Positions 48,671-58,469 of a stretch of 64,000 bases of DNA are shown piece after piece. Position 1 is the first letter of the stretch, and the number at the start of each line of letters is the position of its first letter. The stretch lies in contig CAJTMX010000008.1 in the NCBI GenBank assembly GCA_910577235.1, forward strand, positions 53,055 to 117,054, given 5' to 3'. The position numbers and the translations under genes are program-made. The stretch comes from an uncultured Acetatifactor sp. GTDB lineage: Bacteria; Bacillota; Clostridia; Lachnospirales; Lachnospiraceae. The notes under the pieces are model-generated. The model was not told the DNA's origin. It saw nothing but the letters and a program-made list of their open reading frames with translations, and did not search any database.

Positions 48671-50326
48671 ATGGTACGCACATTCACAACACATCACATC
48701 AGAAGGCAGGAAGAGCTCACGGGAAAGCTGTGGCATTTCACTCCTCTACAGGGAGAGTTGGCAGGCCGGGATTACCGGGTTCCCACTCCCAGTTGCTGGG
48801 AGACTTATCCCGACTTCGGACAGTACCGGGGAGAGGGCCGCTATACCACGGAGTTTGAGGGGGAGGGAAATCTGCGTATCGTCTGCAAGGGCGTGAGTCA
48901 TACAGCCACTGTATTGTTGGACGGAAGATGCATTGCGGAGCATTGCAATGCCTACACGGCATTTTCCGCCCTGGTCCGGGATGTGTCCCCCGGCGTCCAT
49001 AAGCTCGAGATCATTGCGGACAACCGCTTTTCGGAAAAAAGCGCCCTGCACGTACCCAATGACTATATGTCCTATGGCGGCGTTTCCCGCGCCGTGGTCC
49101 GGGAACAGATTGAAAACTCCTTTATCGAGTATATACATGTGACGCCCTGCCTTGCTGAAGGGTGCTGGCACGCCCGGGTGGAAACGGCCGTCCAGAATCT
49201 GGCGGAGACAGATCCGGTGGATCTGCATATCCGCATCGCGGATCAAACCTTGATTTTCTCCGGGCAGACATTGTCGCCCGGCCGGAATCTGCTCACCGGA
49301 GAACTGACTCTCTGCAATGTGGCCCCCTGGTCCCCCGGGACGCCTGCTCTGTATGACGTAATAGGGAAATTGTACAAAAACGGCCAGCCTTTTGACGATC
49401 TGATAGACCGTTTCGGATTTCGAGAGGTTCGTGTGGAGGGAAAGCAGATTCTTTTAAACGGCAGCCCTCTGCATATCAAGGGGCTGTGCCGTCATGAGGA
49501 TCACCCCCAGTTTGGCTGCGCGCTCCCCTTCGCCGCCATGGCCGCCGATCTGGCGCTGATCAGGCATATGGGGGCCAACTCTGTCCGCACCGCCCATTAC
49601 CCCAATGATGAAGTCTTTCTGGACCTGTGCGATGAGCAGGGCATCCTGGTGTGGGAGGAAAACCATGCCCGGGGGCTGACTCTGGAGCAGATGCAAAACC
49701 CTCATTTTGAGTCCCAGGCGGAGCAGGTGATCCGGGAGATGATAGAGCTGCACTACAACCATCCCTCCGTCTATATCTGGGGGATATTAAACGAATGCGC
49801 CAGCGAGAGCGAATATGGCAGAGAGTGTTACAGACAGCAGTTTGATCTGCTGCGTTCTCTGGACGTCTCCCGCCCCTGCTCCTTTGCCAGCTGCAAGTTT
49901 AAATCCGATATCTGTTTCGACCTGCCGGATGTGGTTTCCTACAATATCTATCCCCTTTGGTACCACGACACACCCCCGGCAGAATATCTGGACGATCTGT
50001 ACAACTGGGTACAAAACGAGACCGGAGGAGCGGGCAAGCCCTTTTTGATAACGGAGATCGGCGCAGGGGGAATCTACGGCTGCCGGAGCAGCTATGCCAC
50101 CAAGTGGAGCGAGGAGAGCCAGGCGCGGATTCTGCAGAAACAACTGGAAGCCGTACTCTCCTACCCTGACTGCGCAGGTGTCTATATCTGGCAGTTCTGC
50201 GATATCCGCATCAGTGAAGAATGCTGGTTCGGCAGACCCCGCACCATGAACAACAAGGGAATCGTGGACGAATACCGCCGCCCTAAGCTCTGTTACGAGG
50301 TTGTAAAAAGAATGTTTGAGTCATAG
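48671..50326 (+). CDS. GH2 glycosidase, probable beta-glucuronidase
   Basis: 551 residues, no signal peptide. An N-terminal jelly-roll domain (about 10-165) and an immunoglobulin-like domain (165-255) precede the TIM barrel. The acid/base is Glu375 (GILNECASE) and the nucleophile Glu462 (LITEIGAGG). Near the C-terminus, Asn527-x-Lys529 (TMNNKGIVDEYRRPK) matches the N-x-K motif that binds the glucuronate carboxylate in bacterial beta-glucuronidases. It is shorter than E. coli GUS (603), so a long active-site loop is unlikely. A strong AGGAGG precedes the ATG. Glucuronide release from host or dietary conjugates is the likely role. Confidence 0.8.
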   Translation: MVRTFTTHHIRRQEELTGKLWHFTPLQGELAGRDYRVPTPSCWETYPDFGQYRGEGRYTTEFEGEGNLRIVCKGVSHTATVLLDGRCIAEHCNAYTAFSALVRDVSPGVHKLEIIADNRFSEKSALHVPNDYMSYGGVSRAVVREQIENSFIEYIHVTPCLAEGCWHARVETAVQNLAETDPVDLHIRIADQTLIFSGQTLSPGRNLLTGELTLCNVAPWSPGTPALYDVIGKLYKNGQPFDDLIDRFGFREVRVEGKQILLNGSPLHIKGLCRHEDHPQFGCALPFAAMAADLALIRHMGANSVRTAHYPNDEVFLDLCDEQGILVWEENHARGLTLEQMQNPHFESQAEQVIREMIELHYNHPSVYIWGILNECASESEYGRECYRQQFDLLRSLDVSRPCSFASCKFKSDICFDLPDVVSYNIYPLWYHDTPPAEYLDDLYNWVQNETGGAGKPFLITEIGAGGIYGCRSSYATKWSEESQARILQKQLEAVLSYPDCAGVYIWQFCDIRISEECWFGRPRTMNNKGIVDEYRRPKLCYEVVKRMFES

Positions 50327-50329
50327 CAT

Positions 50330-52642
50330 TTACTCCGGGCAACGTTTATTTGCCAAGCAGACCTCTGTCTCCGTCACGGTTCCAAATCGGTTTACCAACA
50401 CTTTACGGTATGTCTTCCCGTATCCGTGATGTGTGAGCCGTCCCTGCACCTGGCCGCTCTCGTCCACTGTAAACCGATACAGATTGTACTCTCCTTCCCG
50501 GTATGCGAAGTCCTCCCCGTTATCCTGGTAGTGCTCCCACTGACCCACGCCCGGGTACGCGTCCAGGAGCAGGGTGTCCTCCTCCCTCTCACCCACATAG
50601 GACACAGGCTCCATGGCAGGGAGCACGCTGCCCGCCTTTACATAGATGGGACATATATCCAGAGGGGCCTCCCGGATCACCCATACCGGGCCGGTAAGCT
50701 TTTCATCCGTCCAATAATCGTACCAGACGCCCTGGGGCAGATATACCATCCTCCTGCTCATGCCCTGACAGACCACCGGTGCCACCAATATCCGGTCTCC
50801 CACCATAAACTCATCATTACAGGTTTTGGCAGTTTCATCTTTATCATAGTGATATACCAGAGGGCGCATCACCGGCGCTCCCGTCCGCTCCGTCTCATGG
50901 AAAAGATCGTAAAAATATGGAATCCAGCGGTAACGCAGTTTCACATATTTTCTATAAATATCCAAAATATCCTGACCGAATTGCCACGGCTCCTGCCGTC
51001 TGGTGCCCATGGCGCTGTGATTGCGAAACAGCGGTGAAAAACATCCCACCTGCACCCAGCGGGCCAGCAGTTCACCGGTGGTATCCGAGCCGAAACCGCC
51101 CACATCGGTGCCCGCAAAGGGCATTCCCGACAGTCCCAGATTGCACAGCTGGGGAATTGCCATCTGTAAGTGCGCCCAGATACTGTGGTTGTCTCCGGTC
51201 CAGCATGTAGCGTACTTTTGGCTGCCGGCGTAGCAGGCCCTGGTGATCACAAAGGGTCTGCGCCCGTCCAGGCGTTTCAGTCCCTCGTAGGTGCCCTTTG
51301 CCATGAGATGTCCGTAGACATTGTGCATTTGGGCATGGCTGGCTTCCCTGTCCCCGTCCGTAAAAACCACATCCTGGGGCAGCGGTCCGTTAAAGCTGGC
51401 AGGCTCGTTCATATCGTTCCAGATTCCCCTGACGCCCTTATCCAGCAGGAAACGCTGTTTCTCTCCCCACCACTGTCTCACCGCCGGATTGCCGAAGTCC
51501 GGAAACGCGGCGTCACCGGGCCACACTGCGTTGATGTATACTTCCCCCTGGGGTGTCTTGGCAAAATATCCCTTTTCAACACCCTCGTCATATACGCTAT
51601 AACCCGTCTCCTTTTTTACCCCCGGATCGTTGATGACCACTGGCTTAAATCCCCGCTGTGCCAGCGACTGCAGATATCCCGCCGCATCTCCGTGATACCG
51701 CTCTTCATTCCAGGTAAACACGCGGTATTCCTGCATATAGTCAATATCAAAATGGATGGCGTCACAGGGGATATCCCGCTGCCGCATACCTCCGGCGGTC
51801 TCCTCCATATCCTCCAAAGTCACATATCCCCATCTGGACTGATGATAGCCCAATGTCCATTTCTGCGGCAAAGGACAGGTTCCCGTGAGATAGGTATAGT
51901 GGGAAAGTACCTCCGCCACGGAGTCTCCCGCCATATAGTAATAGTCCAGATTTCCTGCCGCCGCGCCGAAATAATAGTACTCCCGGGACTCCTGTCCCAT
52001 ATTAAAAAAGCTCTTGCAGGTATTGTCCAGAAAAATGCCGTACACATGCTCCCCCGTCAATGCCATAAAAAAGGGAATGGACTTATACAGCGACTTAAAG
52101 CTGTCCACCTGGGGGTCTGGATTGTCGGTATTCCACATCTCATAGTCATAGCCGCGCTTGTCAAGGAATCCGGTCTTGTCTCCCAGACCGTAAAAATGTT
52201 CGTCCCCTCTTAAGCGTTTCAGCACGTCAAAAGCATGGTCCGCTCCCCTGTCGGCCCTGTGCCCCTCGCTGGCAAGAACTTTCAATGCCTCATCGCTGAG
52301 CGTCTGCAAGGGCCTGCGCTCTCCCCGATAATCCTCGCACACGGCATTGCCCGCCTTATCGTAAAAGTCCACATAGAAACCGTCGCTCACTCTGACAAAG
52401 ACTTCTCCTGTGCCGATCCACAGGCCGTCTTCACGCTCCTCCACCGTCAGATCCACAGGCTGCCGTTTTTCACCCTCTATGGCTTTGGAGTCCTGCTGCC
52501 GGCTCTCCAGGCCACAAAAAACATTTATGATCCGGGGAGTGATCACCCCAATCCGGGCCTCGCCCCTCTCAAACGTCAATGTGATCTCCTGCCGTGAGAC
52601 ATTATAGCTCTTCCGTCTTCCCAGATACATTTTTCTGCCCAT
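50330..52642 (-). CDS. GH31 alpha-glucosidase
   Basis: 770 residues, no signal peptide. The nucleophile is Asp410 in GIWNDMNEPASF and the acid/base Asp484 in CWTGDNHSIW, the standard alpha-glucosidase form of GH31. N-terminal beta domain (1-250), barrel (255-600), C-terminal beta domains. It probably releases glucose from malto-oligosaccharides or isomalto-linkages in the cytoplasm. It sits at the near end of the debranching/importer cluster on the same strand. Its 3' end is 3 bases from the converging GH2 gene. Confidence 0.9.
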   Translation of the reverse strand: MGRKMYLGRRKSYNVSRQEITLTFERGEARIGVITPRIINVFCGLESRQQDSKAIEGEKRQPVDLTVEEREDGLWIGTGEVFVRVSDGFYVDFYDKAGNAVCEDYRGERRPLQTLSDEALKVLASEGHRADRGADHAFDVLKRLRGDEHFYGLGDKTGFLDKRGYDYEMWNTDNPDPQVDSFKSLYKSIPFFMALTGEHVYGIFLDNTCKSFFNMGQESREYYYFGAAAGNLDYYYMAGDSVAEVLSHYTYLTGTCPLPQKWTLGYHQSRWGYVTLEDMEETAGGMRQRDIPCDAIHFDIDYMQEYRVFTWNEERYHGDAAGYLQSLAQRGFKPVVINDPGVKKETGYSVYDEGVEKGYFAKTPQGEVYINAVWPGDAAFPDFGNPAVRQWWGEKQRFLLDKGVRGIWNDMNEPASFNGPLPQDVVFTDGDREASHAQMHNVYGHLMAKGTYEGLKRLDGRRPFVITRACYAGSQKYATCWTGDNHSIWAHLQMAIPQLCNLGLSGMPFAGTDVGGFGSDTTGELLARWVQVGCFSPLFRNHSAMGTRRQEPWQFGQDILDIYRKYVKLRYRWIPYFYDLFHETERTGAPVMRPLVYHYDKDETAKTCNDEFMVGDRILVAPVVCQGMSRRMVYLPQGVWYDYWTDEKLTGPVWVIREAPLDICPIYVKAGSVLPAMEPVSYVGEREEDTLLLDAYPGVGQWEHYQDNGEDFAYREGEYNLYRFTVDESGQVQGRLTHHGYGKTYRKVLVNRFGTVTETEVCLANKRCPE

Positions 52643-52704
52643 TCCTTTCCTGTCTTAATATGCTGATCGGCAAATCCGATCTCCGCAATATAGCCTCGTG
52701 CAAA

Positions 52705-53454
52705 TTATAGATCCCTTTCCAGCAGGATATCCGCCGCTTTTCCCCAGTCTCCATCCATCACCAGATAGGTGGGGCGATATACGCCCCCGCTGTGGGAGGA
52801 GGTGGCCGTGTGCAGATAGAGGCTGTCCATACCCACATTGACAGCTCCCGCGATGTCTGACTCCATATCGTTTCCCACCATGATACAGTCCGCGGGGTTT
52901 AGGTCATACCGCTCCAACAGTCTGCGGAAAAACGCCCCACAGGGCTTTTTGCAGCCCTCCTCGGAGGAGATCACAATGCCGTCAAAGCAGTCCGCTAACC
53001 CCAGCAGTTCCAGTTCCGGCCTGGTAAAATCGCTCTGGGCGTTGGACAGCAGATACAAATGCTTTCCTCTGGCACGCAGCTCTGTCAATGTCTCTTTTAC
53101 CCCATGGTACACCCGCAGCCGCTGTCTGGTCAAGGCGCGGAAAAATATCGCCGTCATCCGGGCGCTCTGCCTGTCGCAGGCCACTCCTTTCTCTTGGAAC
53201 AATCGCTGAAAGACCCTTGTGAGATCCGGTTCCGCCAGCACATCTCTCTGACCGGAAACCGCCGCGTCCCTCTGTATCTGCATCTTACTCTCCTCCTCCA
53301 TACGCCGGAATGTCCGGCGCAGCTGGGACGGAGTGTAAGCTGCGCCCATGGAAGTATATACTTCACTCATTTTCGCCCACAGACACGCTTTGTCCTCGTC
53401 GGTACGGATATCCGCCAGCGTCCCGTACAGGTCAAAAATATAATTGTCATACAT
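52705..53454 (-). CDS. HAD-superfamily phosphatase
   Basis: 249 residues from the ATG at 53454. The nucleophile motif is FDLYGTL, motif II is LLSNAQ, and the lysine lies in EEGCKKPCGAFF. The acidic motif is VGNDMESDI. This fits a phosphoglycolate-phosphatase-like HAD enzyme with a helical cap. The frame extends upstream to 53508 but lies inside the debranching gene. The true start overlaps that gene's stop by 8 bases, so the two are translationally coupled. A role in sugar-phosphate metabolism is inferred from this. Confidence 0.88.
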   Translation of the reverse strand: MYDNYIFDLYGTLADIRTDEDKACLWAKMSEVYTSMGAAYTPSQLRRTFRRMEEESKMQIQRDAAVSGQRDVLAEPDLTRVFQRLFQEKGVACDRQSARMTAIFFRALTRQRLRVYHGVKETLTELRARGKHLYLLSNAQSDFTRPELELLGLADCFDGIVISSEEGCKKPCGAFFRRLLERYDLNPADCIMVGNDMESDIAGAVNVGMDSLYLHTATSSHSGGVYRPTYLVMDGDWGKAADILLERDL

Positions 53455-55468
53455 GCTCCAGCACCTCGTAGACCCGTAAAATCTCTCCGACGCTCCAGGC
53501 CTGGGCAAAACATCCCTTGGAGTTTACAGGATCGCCGCCGTCATAGATCTCCGGCAGCTGGCCCACGCAGCCCTCCCGCAGGGCCGTTTCGATCCCTTTA
53601 AGCTGTTCCCTGACATACGCCTTGGCCTGCCGGGAATAATCGTTTACCTTCAGATAGGCCAGATAATACCCCCCCAGGGGGAAAGTCCACACGGTCCCCT
53701 GATGATACGCCAGATCCCGGTCCAGCTGCGCTCCCCCGTAAAAGGGATGGAACTGGCTGTCCCCGGGGTCCAGCGTCCGCAGTCCCACAGGGGTGTAAAG
53801 CTTGCGGAACACCGTCTCCACCACCTGTTTTTCTTTGTCTGCGGGCAACAGGGAAAAGGGAAGGGATACCGCCCATATCTGGTTGCACCGTATCTGGTCA
53901 TCCGCCTCCGTGCCGGATATCACGTCCCTTAGGCACCCTTTTTCCTGATTCCAGTATAAGTCCTCAAACGCGGCGTACACTCTGTCCGCCATAGCGCCGT
54001 AATCCGGCTGGTCCCCGGACAGATCTGTTTCGTACAGTCCCGCGTCGGACAGTTCCTGCATAATGCGCAGCGCGTTGTACCAATACGCGTTGATCTCCAC
54101 CGGCTTTCCGTGGCGGGGCGTGGGAAGGATATCCTCCACGCGCACATCCATCCATGTCACCTGATCGTATCCCTGACCTGCCATGATCAAACCGTCCCGA
54201 TCCATATGAATCCCGTATTCCGTCCCTTTGGAATACCAATGGATGATATCCCGCATTACAGGATATGCTTGTTGTACAAATGCATTGTCCCCCGTCCGGC
54301 GCAGATATTCATACACGGCTAAAATAAACAGCAGCGCTGCGTCTACCGTGTTGTACGCCGCAGCCTCCGTCCCCTCAGGGAACAGATTGGGCATCAGCCC
54401 CCTGCGGCAATGCGCCATAAAGGTCCGCAAAATGCTTTTGGCCGTGTCATACTGTCTGGTGGAAAGACAGCATCCCACCAGCGCGATCATGGTGTCCCGA
54501 CCCCAGTCCTCAAAGAACGGGAAACCGGCCAAAATGGTTTTTTCTCCTGTAGATTCTCTATGGGAAATAAACTGATCCGCGGCGGCAGCCAGTGCCCGCG
54601 CGGTCTCATCATGAAATCTCTCTTGCAGATTCTTTCTATGCTTTGAAACATTCTGCAGGATTTCCGTCATATTAGCCAATTTTTCCTCTGTTCCGTACAC
54701 AATTTCCAGCAATTTTTCCTGTCCGGCCTCCACGCTACAATATATCTCATGGTTTACGGCCGTGCGTCCCAGAGCCATCTTCCCGTCTTTCACATCATCG
54801 CGGTAGTACAGATTCTCGTGATACATTACCGGAGTCTCCATGCATACTCCATTGGTGCGCAGATACAGTGTCTGCCCATTGGAGACGATCTTACCCTCCC
54901 AAAGCGGAGTGGCATCTGTGGCGCCGTTCTTATCCGCATCCGATATCCTGCATTCAAATTCCTGATTCACCGACAGCCGCTGACCTTTGGGAACAAATTG
55001 CAGATGTGGACGCACTCTCAGCGTCGCCGCGCTTTTGGAGCGGTTTCTGATACGGTAGGATACTCCCACCGTATTGCGGCCCTGCATCAGAGCAACGGTC
55101 CGTACCACCTCCACGCCCTCCGCCAGATAGCTCCACACCGGACAGTCCTCATAAACAAAACCGGTCTGCACGCGGAATCCTTCCTCCCGCTTTTCATGAC
55201 ACTGAAAATCCTGGCTGGAGAGAAAGACCCGTTTACCGGGAGAATGTCCGTCGCTGCCCAGAAGGATCTCCTCCTCCAGCCTGTGGATCATATTATACCG
55301 ATGATTGGGAGAATGAGTACAGGCCATCAGCACGGCCTGGTCGTTCCGGCTGCAGGAGGCGATCATACTCAGGGAGGAGAATCCCCCCAGTCCATTGGTC
55401 ATCAGATAACAGTTCTCCTCACCCCGCTCAAAAGTTTTCCAATCCTGTCTGCCATATTGAAATTTCAT
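53447..55468 (-). CDS. Glycogen-debranching enzyme (amylo-alpha-1,6-glucosidase type)
   Basis: 673 residues from the ATG at 55468 (AGAGG at 7 bases). The N-terminal domain starts MKFQYGRQDWKTFERGEENC with the YLMTNGLGGF signature of bacterial GDE-N domains. The C-terminal (alpha/alpha)6 barrel shows AGFPFFEDWGRDTMIAL, which carries the catalytic acid Asp region, and GYDQVTWMDVRVEDILPTP. It removes alpha-1,6-linked glucose from limit dextrins or glycogen. It is followed by a coupled HAD gene and preceded by the pullulanase gene 34 bases away, so the three form one operon. Confidence 0.9.
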   Translation of the reverse strand: MKFQYGRQDWKTFERGEENCYLMTNGLGGFSSLSMIASCSRNDQAVLMACTHSPNHRYNMIHRLEEEILLGSDGHSPGKRVFLSSQDFQCHEKREEGFRVQTGFVYEDCPVWSYLAEGVEVVRTVALMQGRNTVGVSYRIRNRSKSAATLRVRPHLQFVPKGQRLSVNQEFECRISDADKNGATDATPLWEGKIVSNGQTLYLRTNGVCMETPVMYHENLYYRDDVKDGKMALGRTAVNHEIYCSVEAGQEKLLEIVYGTEEKLANMTEILQNVSKHRKNLQERFHDETARALAAAADQFISHRESTGEKTILAGFPFFEDWGRDTMIALVGCCLSTRQYDTAKSILRTFMAHCRRGLMPNLFPEGTEAAAYNTVDAALLFILAVYEYLRRTGDNAFVQQAYPVMRDIIHWYSKGTEYGIHMDRDGLIMAGQGYDQVTWMDVRVEDILPTPRHGKPVEINAYWYNALRIMQELSDAGLYETDLSGDQPDYGAMADRVYAAFEDLYWNQEKGCLRDVISGTEADDQIRCNQIWAVSLPFSLLPADKEKQVVETVFRKLYTPVGLRTLDPGDSQFHPFYGGAQLDRDLAYHQGTVWTFPLGGYYLAYLKVNDYSRQAKAYVREQLKGIETALREGCVGQLPEIYDGGDPVNSKGCFAQAWSVGEILRVYEVLEHV

Positions 55469-55501
55469 AATTATACCTCTTTGCATGTTTCAGTATACAT
55501 A

Positions 55502-57499
55502 TCAATCAAGATTCCTGACAAATGTTTTACAAAAAGCCGCGTCCGGCACGAGTCCCAGAATCATGCCGCTGCATGGAGCAACGGAGACCTGGCCCTGCCT
55601 GGAAACCTGTGTCCCGGGCAAATAGTCCGCCTGCTGCCCGTCCGCCAGAACAATCCACTGTCCCCGGGGCAGATTTGTTCTGACTGCCTTATCCGAGGCA
55701 TTGAAGACTACATATAACTCCGGCCATTCCACGGGCATTTTCCAGCCTTCGCCAGGGCAGTTATCCATACGAAACGCCACTACGTCCGGCATGGGTATGT
55801 CCTGTTCCAACATACGCTCCGCGGCGGAGGCGCTTTTGTCGCACAGTCCCGGCAGCCGCTTGCGCAGCCGGATCAAGCCTCTGTAATATTCCACCAGCTC
55901 TCTGTATTTCTCCGACTGCTCCCAGCGCAGCATATTGATCTTGGGGTGAGAGCGGTAGCTGTTCCCATCCCCCAGCTTGGTGCGGGCGAATTCTTCACCT
56001 GCCTGGAGAAAGAGATTGCCCTGACAGGTAAACAGGATCAAGGCAGCCAGTTTATTGGCGCACAGCACATCCTCATACGGTGCGGTGAAATCGGCGTCCA
56101 ATCCGTGGAGAGACATAACCAGCTTATCCCACAGGGTAAAATTGTCATGGGCGGACACGTAGTTGACAATCTGCGAACAGCTCTTAGGCCGGAATCCTCC
56201 CTCCCCGGGGGGATCGCCGCGCCACGCGGTCACAGCCTGCAGCACCTTCTTCTCCAGATTCTTACCGCCGTTTACAAAGCCCGGCTCTTCCTCGTAAAAT
56301 ACATGACCCTTGATCACATCTCTGGCATCGTCACCGAACATGGCGATACCCTCGTCCAGATAGTTGATATTCTCTTTCAGAGCGGCCCGCGTTCCCTCCT
56401 CCATGGGGGAATCCGCCGCTCTCCAGGGCTCTCCATACAGCAGTTTTTCCCCTCTTCCGAACTCCCGGTCCAGCTCCTCCCGAATCCGGTTCATCAATTC
56501 CACTGTCAAAAGCCCCATCAGATCAAATCTGAAACCGTCCAGATGATACTCTCTGGCCCAGTACAGCACAGAGTTGACAATATAGTTATCCACCATCTTT
56601 CTGCCCACAGCCATATCGCTGCCGCAGGCCGAACCGTTTGACAATGTTCCGTCCTCCAGGCGGCGGCAAAAATATCCCGGCGCCGTTCGCTCCAGCCAGG
56701 AGTCCGCATCCTGGGTATGATTGTAGACCACATCCATGACCACCCGGATGCCTGCCCGGTGCAGCGCCTGGATCATTTCCTTGCACTCCCGGATACGCAC
56801 GGTACCGTCATGCGCGTCCGTGGCATAGGAGCCCTCCGGCACATTGTAGTTCACCGGATCGTACCCCCAGTTAAACTGCTCTCCGGCACCGTCCTCATCC
56901 AGCCACCCGAAGTCGAAAAAGGGCAGCAAATGCACATGGGTGACGCCCAGTTCCTTCAGATAATCCATGCAGGTGGGATACTGACCGTTTCCCCCCGGCA
57001 CAGTAAACGCCTTGTATTTTCCCCGATATTCCCGGGGGACGCCGCTGTGGGGATCATGGGAAAAATCCTTGATGTGCAGCTCGTATATTATGTTTTCCAC
57101 AGGACGGGGAGGAGCCGCGTCCCGGTCATATCCTTCGGGATCGGTACGCTCCAGATTCACCACCATGCTGCGGTAACCGTTACACCCGCATCCCACGGCG
57201 TAGGGGTCCGCAGTCTGCACACATTTTTCCCCGGTCCGGATACGATAGTCATAATAAAGGCCGTGAAGATCACCTTTCAGATGTTGACTCCAGACTCCCC
57301 GCTCCTGTTTCTCCATGTCCAGAATGCGGAAATACTCCGTTTTCCTGTCTCCGTCCCGGTATAGACACAGTTCCACTCTGTCGGCAAAGGGTGCCCACAA
57401 CTTAAAATCCGTTGCCAGAGGGTTGCAGGCCATTCCCAGGTCACTGCCGTCATATCCATATTTCGTATCAAATTCTCTGGAATAGCGAAATTCCTCCAT
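55502..57499 (-). CDS. Type I pullulanase / GH13 debranching enzyme
   Basis: 665 residues, no signal peptide. A CBM48-like N-terminal domain (about 20-110) leads into the GH13 barrel. The type I pullulanase signature appears as FNWGYDP (209-215; usually YNWGYDP). The catalytic residues are Asp326 (GFRFDLMG), Glu357 (LLYGEPW) and Asp452 (VSAHDNF). It hydrolyses alpha-1,6 branches in branched maltodextrin or glycogen in the cytoplasm. The following debranching-enzyme gene has an overlapping activity, which suggests a route for different branch lengths. Confidence 0.92.
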   Translation of the reverse strand: MEEFRYSREFDTKYGYDGSDLGMACNPLATDFKLWAPFADRVELCLYRDGDRKTEYFRILDMEKQERGVWSQHLKGDLHGLYYDYRIRTGEKCVQTADPYAVGCGCNGYRSMVVNLERTDPEGYDRDAAPPRPVENIIYELHIKDFSHDPHSGVPREYRGKYKAFTVPGGNGQYPTCMDYLKELGVTHVHLLPFFDFGWLDEDGAGEQFNWGYDPVNYNVPEGSYATDAHDGTVRIRECKEMIQALHRAGIRVVMDVVYNHTQDADSWLERTAPGYFCRRLEDGTLSNGSACGSDMAVGRKMVDNYIVNSVLYWAREYHLDGFRFDLMGLLTVELMNRIREELDREFGRGEKLLYGEPWRAADSPMEEGTRAALKENINYLDEGIAMFGDDARDVIKGHVFYEEEPGFVNGGKNLEKKVLQAVTAWRGDPPGEGGFRPKSCSQIVNYVSAHDNFTLWDKLVMSLHGLDADFTAPYEDVLCANKLAALILFTCQGNLFLQAGEEFARTKLGDGNSYRSHPKINMLRWEQSEKYRELVEYYRGLIRLRKRLPGLCDKSASAAERMLEQDIPMPDVVAFRMDNCPGEGWKMPVEWPELYVVFNASDKAVRTNLPRGQWIVLADGQQADYLPGTQVSRQGQVSVAPCSGMILGLVPDAAFCKTFVRNLD

Positions 57500-57560
57500 G
57501 CCAACCTCCCATCCGCCGCCTTTCGGCGACTGAAAATATGCCCCTCAGGGCATAGAGAGA

Positions 57561-57597
57561 GCCGCTGCAAAATAAGCACATCTTTTTTCGCAGCGGC
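57561..57597 (-). terminator. Hairpin between importer and pullulanase genes
   Basis: GCCGCTGC (57561-57568) pairs with GCAGCGGC (57590-57597). An inner AAAA/TTTT pairing extends it. The minus-strand tail is TCTCTCTAT, weak for an intrinsic terminator, so partial read-through into the pullulanase operon is likely. Confidence 0.5.
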
Positions 57598-57617
57598 CCC
57601 GTCATAACCTATGGAGA

Positions 57618-58469
57618 CTAACCCTTTACAGCCCCCGACAGCCCTTCCACATAACATCTCTGCGTCAATACAAACAGGATGGATATGGGAATGGATATCA
57701 ATACGCAGCCCGCATAGAATTGCGTATAGAAAGTCTCAACATACTCCTTTTCCAACATGGTCCACAGACCGATGGCTATGGTGTAGTACTTTGTGTCATT
57801 GCCCATGATAACCTTGGCGAAGATATAATCCACCCAGGGACCCATGAACGTGGTGATCAGTGTATAGGTAATGATCGGTTTGGACATGGGGATCGTCACA
57901 TGGATAAAGGTATCCCATTTGGTGGCTCCGTCAATATAGGCCGCCTCGTCTATGGTCTTGGGAATCGTATCGAAGAAACCTTTCGCCATATAGAATCCCA
58001 GCCCCGCGCCTCCGGAATACACCATGACCAGCGCCACCTGTTTGAGCACCCCCGTCTCCAGGAATCCCAGACCCTTCAGGATATAGTACACGGCGATCAT
58101 GGACATAAATCCGGGGAACATACCCAGGATCAGCGCAATGTTCATAAATGGTTTGCGCATTTTAAATTTCAGACGGCTCATACAGTAGGACACGCACAGA
58201 ACAAAGAACGCTGCCACAATGGTACTGATGATGGCGATCACCAATGTGTTGGTAAACCATCTGAAAAAGTCGATCTGGCTGGTGGGTTTGAACAGGTTTT
58301 TATAGTTATCCAGCGTAAAACCTCTGGGCCATATATAGCTCTTGTAGGAACCGCTCTCCTTTCTGAAGGAGGTGAGCACCACATAAAATATGGGCAACAC
58401 CCAGATAAAGCTGAGTATGGCCAGCAGTATATGAACGAATGTATTGGTGATAAATCTCTTCGCTTTCAT
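57618..58469 (-). CDS. MalG-type sugar ABC permease
   Basis: 283 residues with six membrane helices. The coupling-helix (EAA) motif reads DEAAYIDGATKWDTFIHV. It belongs to the CUT1 family of maltodextrin permeases. Its start shares one base with the stop of the MalF-type gene. Together with that permease and the binding protein it forms an importer; the shared ATPase is not in the window and may be an MsmK-like protein elsewhere. Confidence 0.92.
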   Translation of the reverse strand: MKAKRFITNTFVHILLAILSFIWVLPIFYVVLTSFRKESGSYKSYIWPRGFTLDNYKNLFKPTSQIDFFRWFTNTLVIAIISTIVAAFFVLCVSYCMSRLKFKMRKPFMNIALILGMFPGFMSMIAVYYILKGLGFLETGVLKQVALVMVYSGGAGLGFYMAKGFFDTIPKTIDEAAYIDGATKWDTFIHVTIPMSKPIITYTLITTFMGPWVDYIFAKVIMGNDTKYYTIAIGLWTMLEKEYVETFYTQFYAGCVLISIPISILFVLTQRCYVEGLSGAVKG

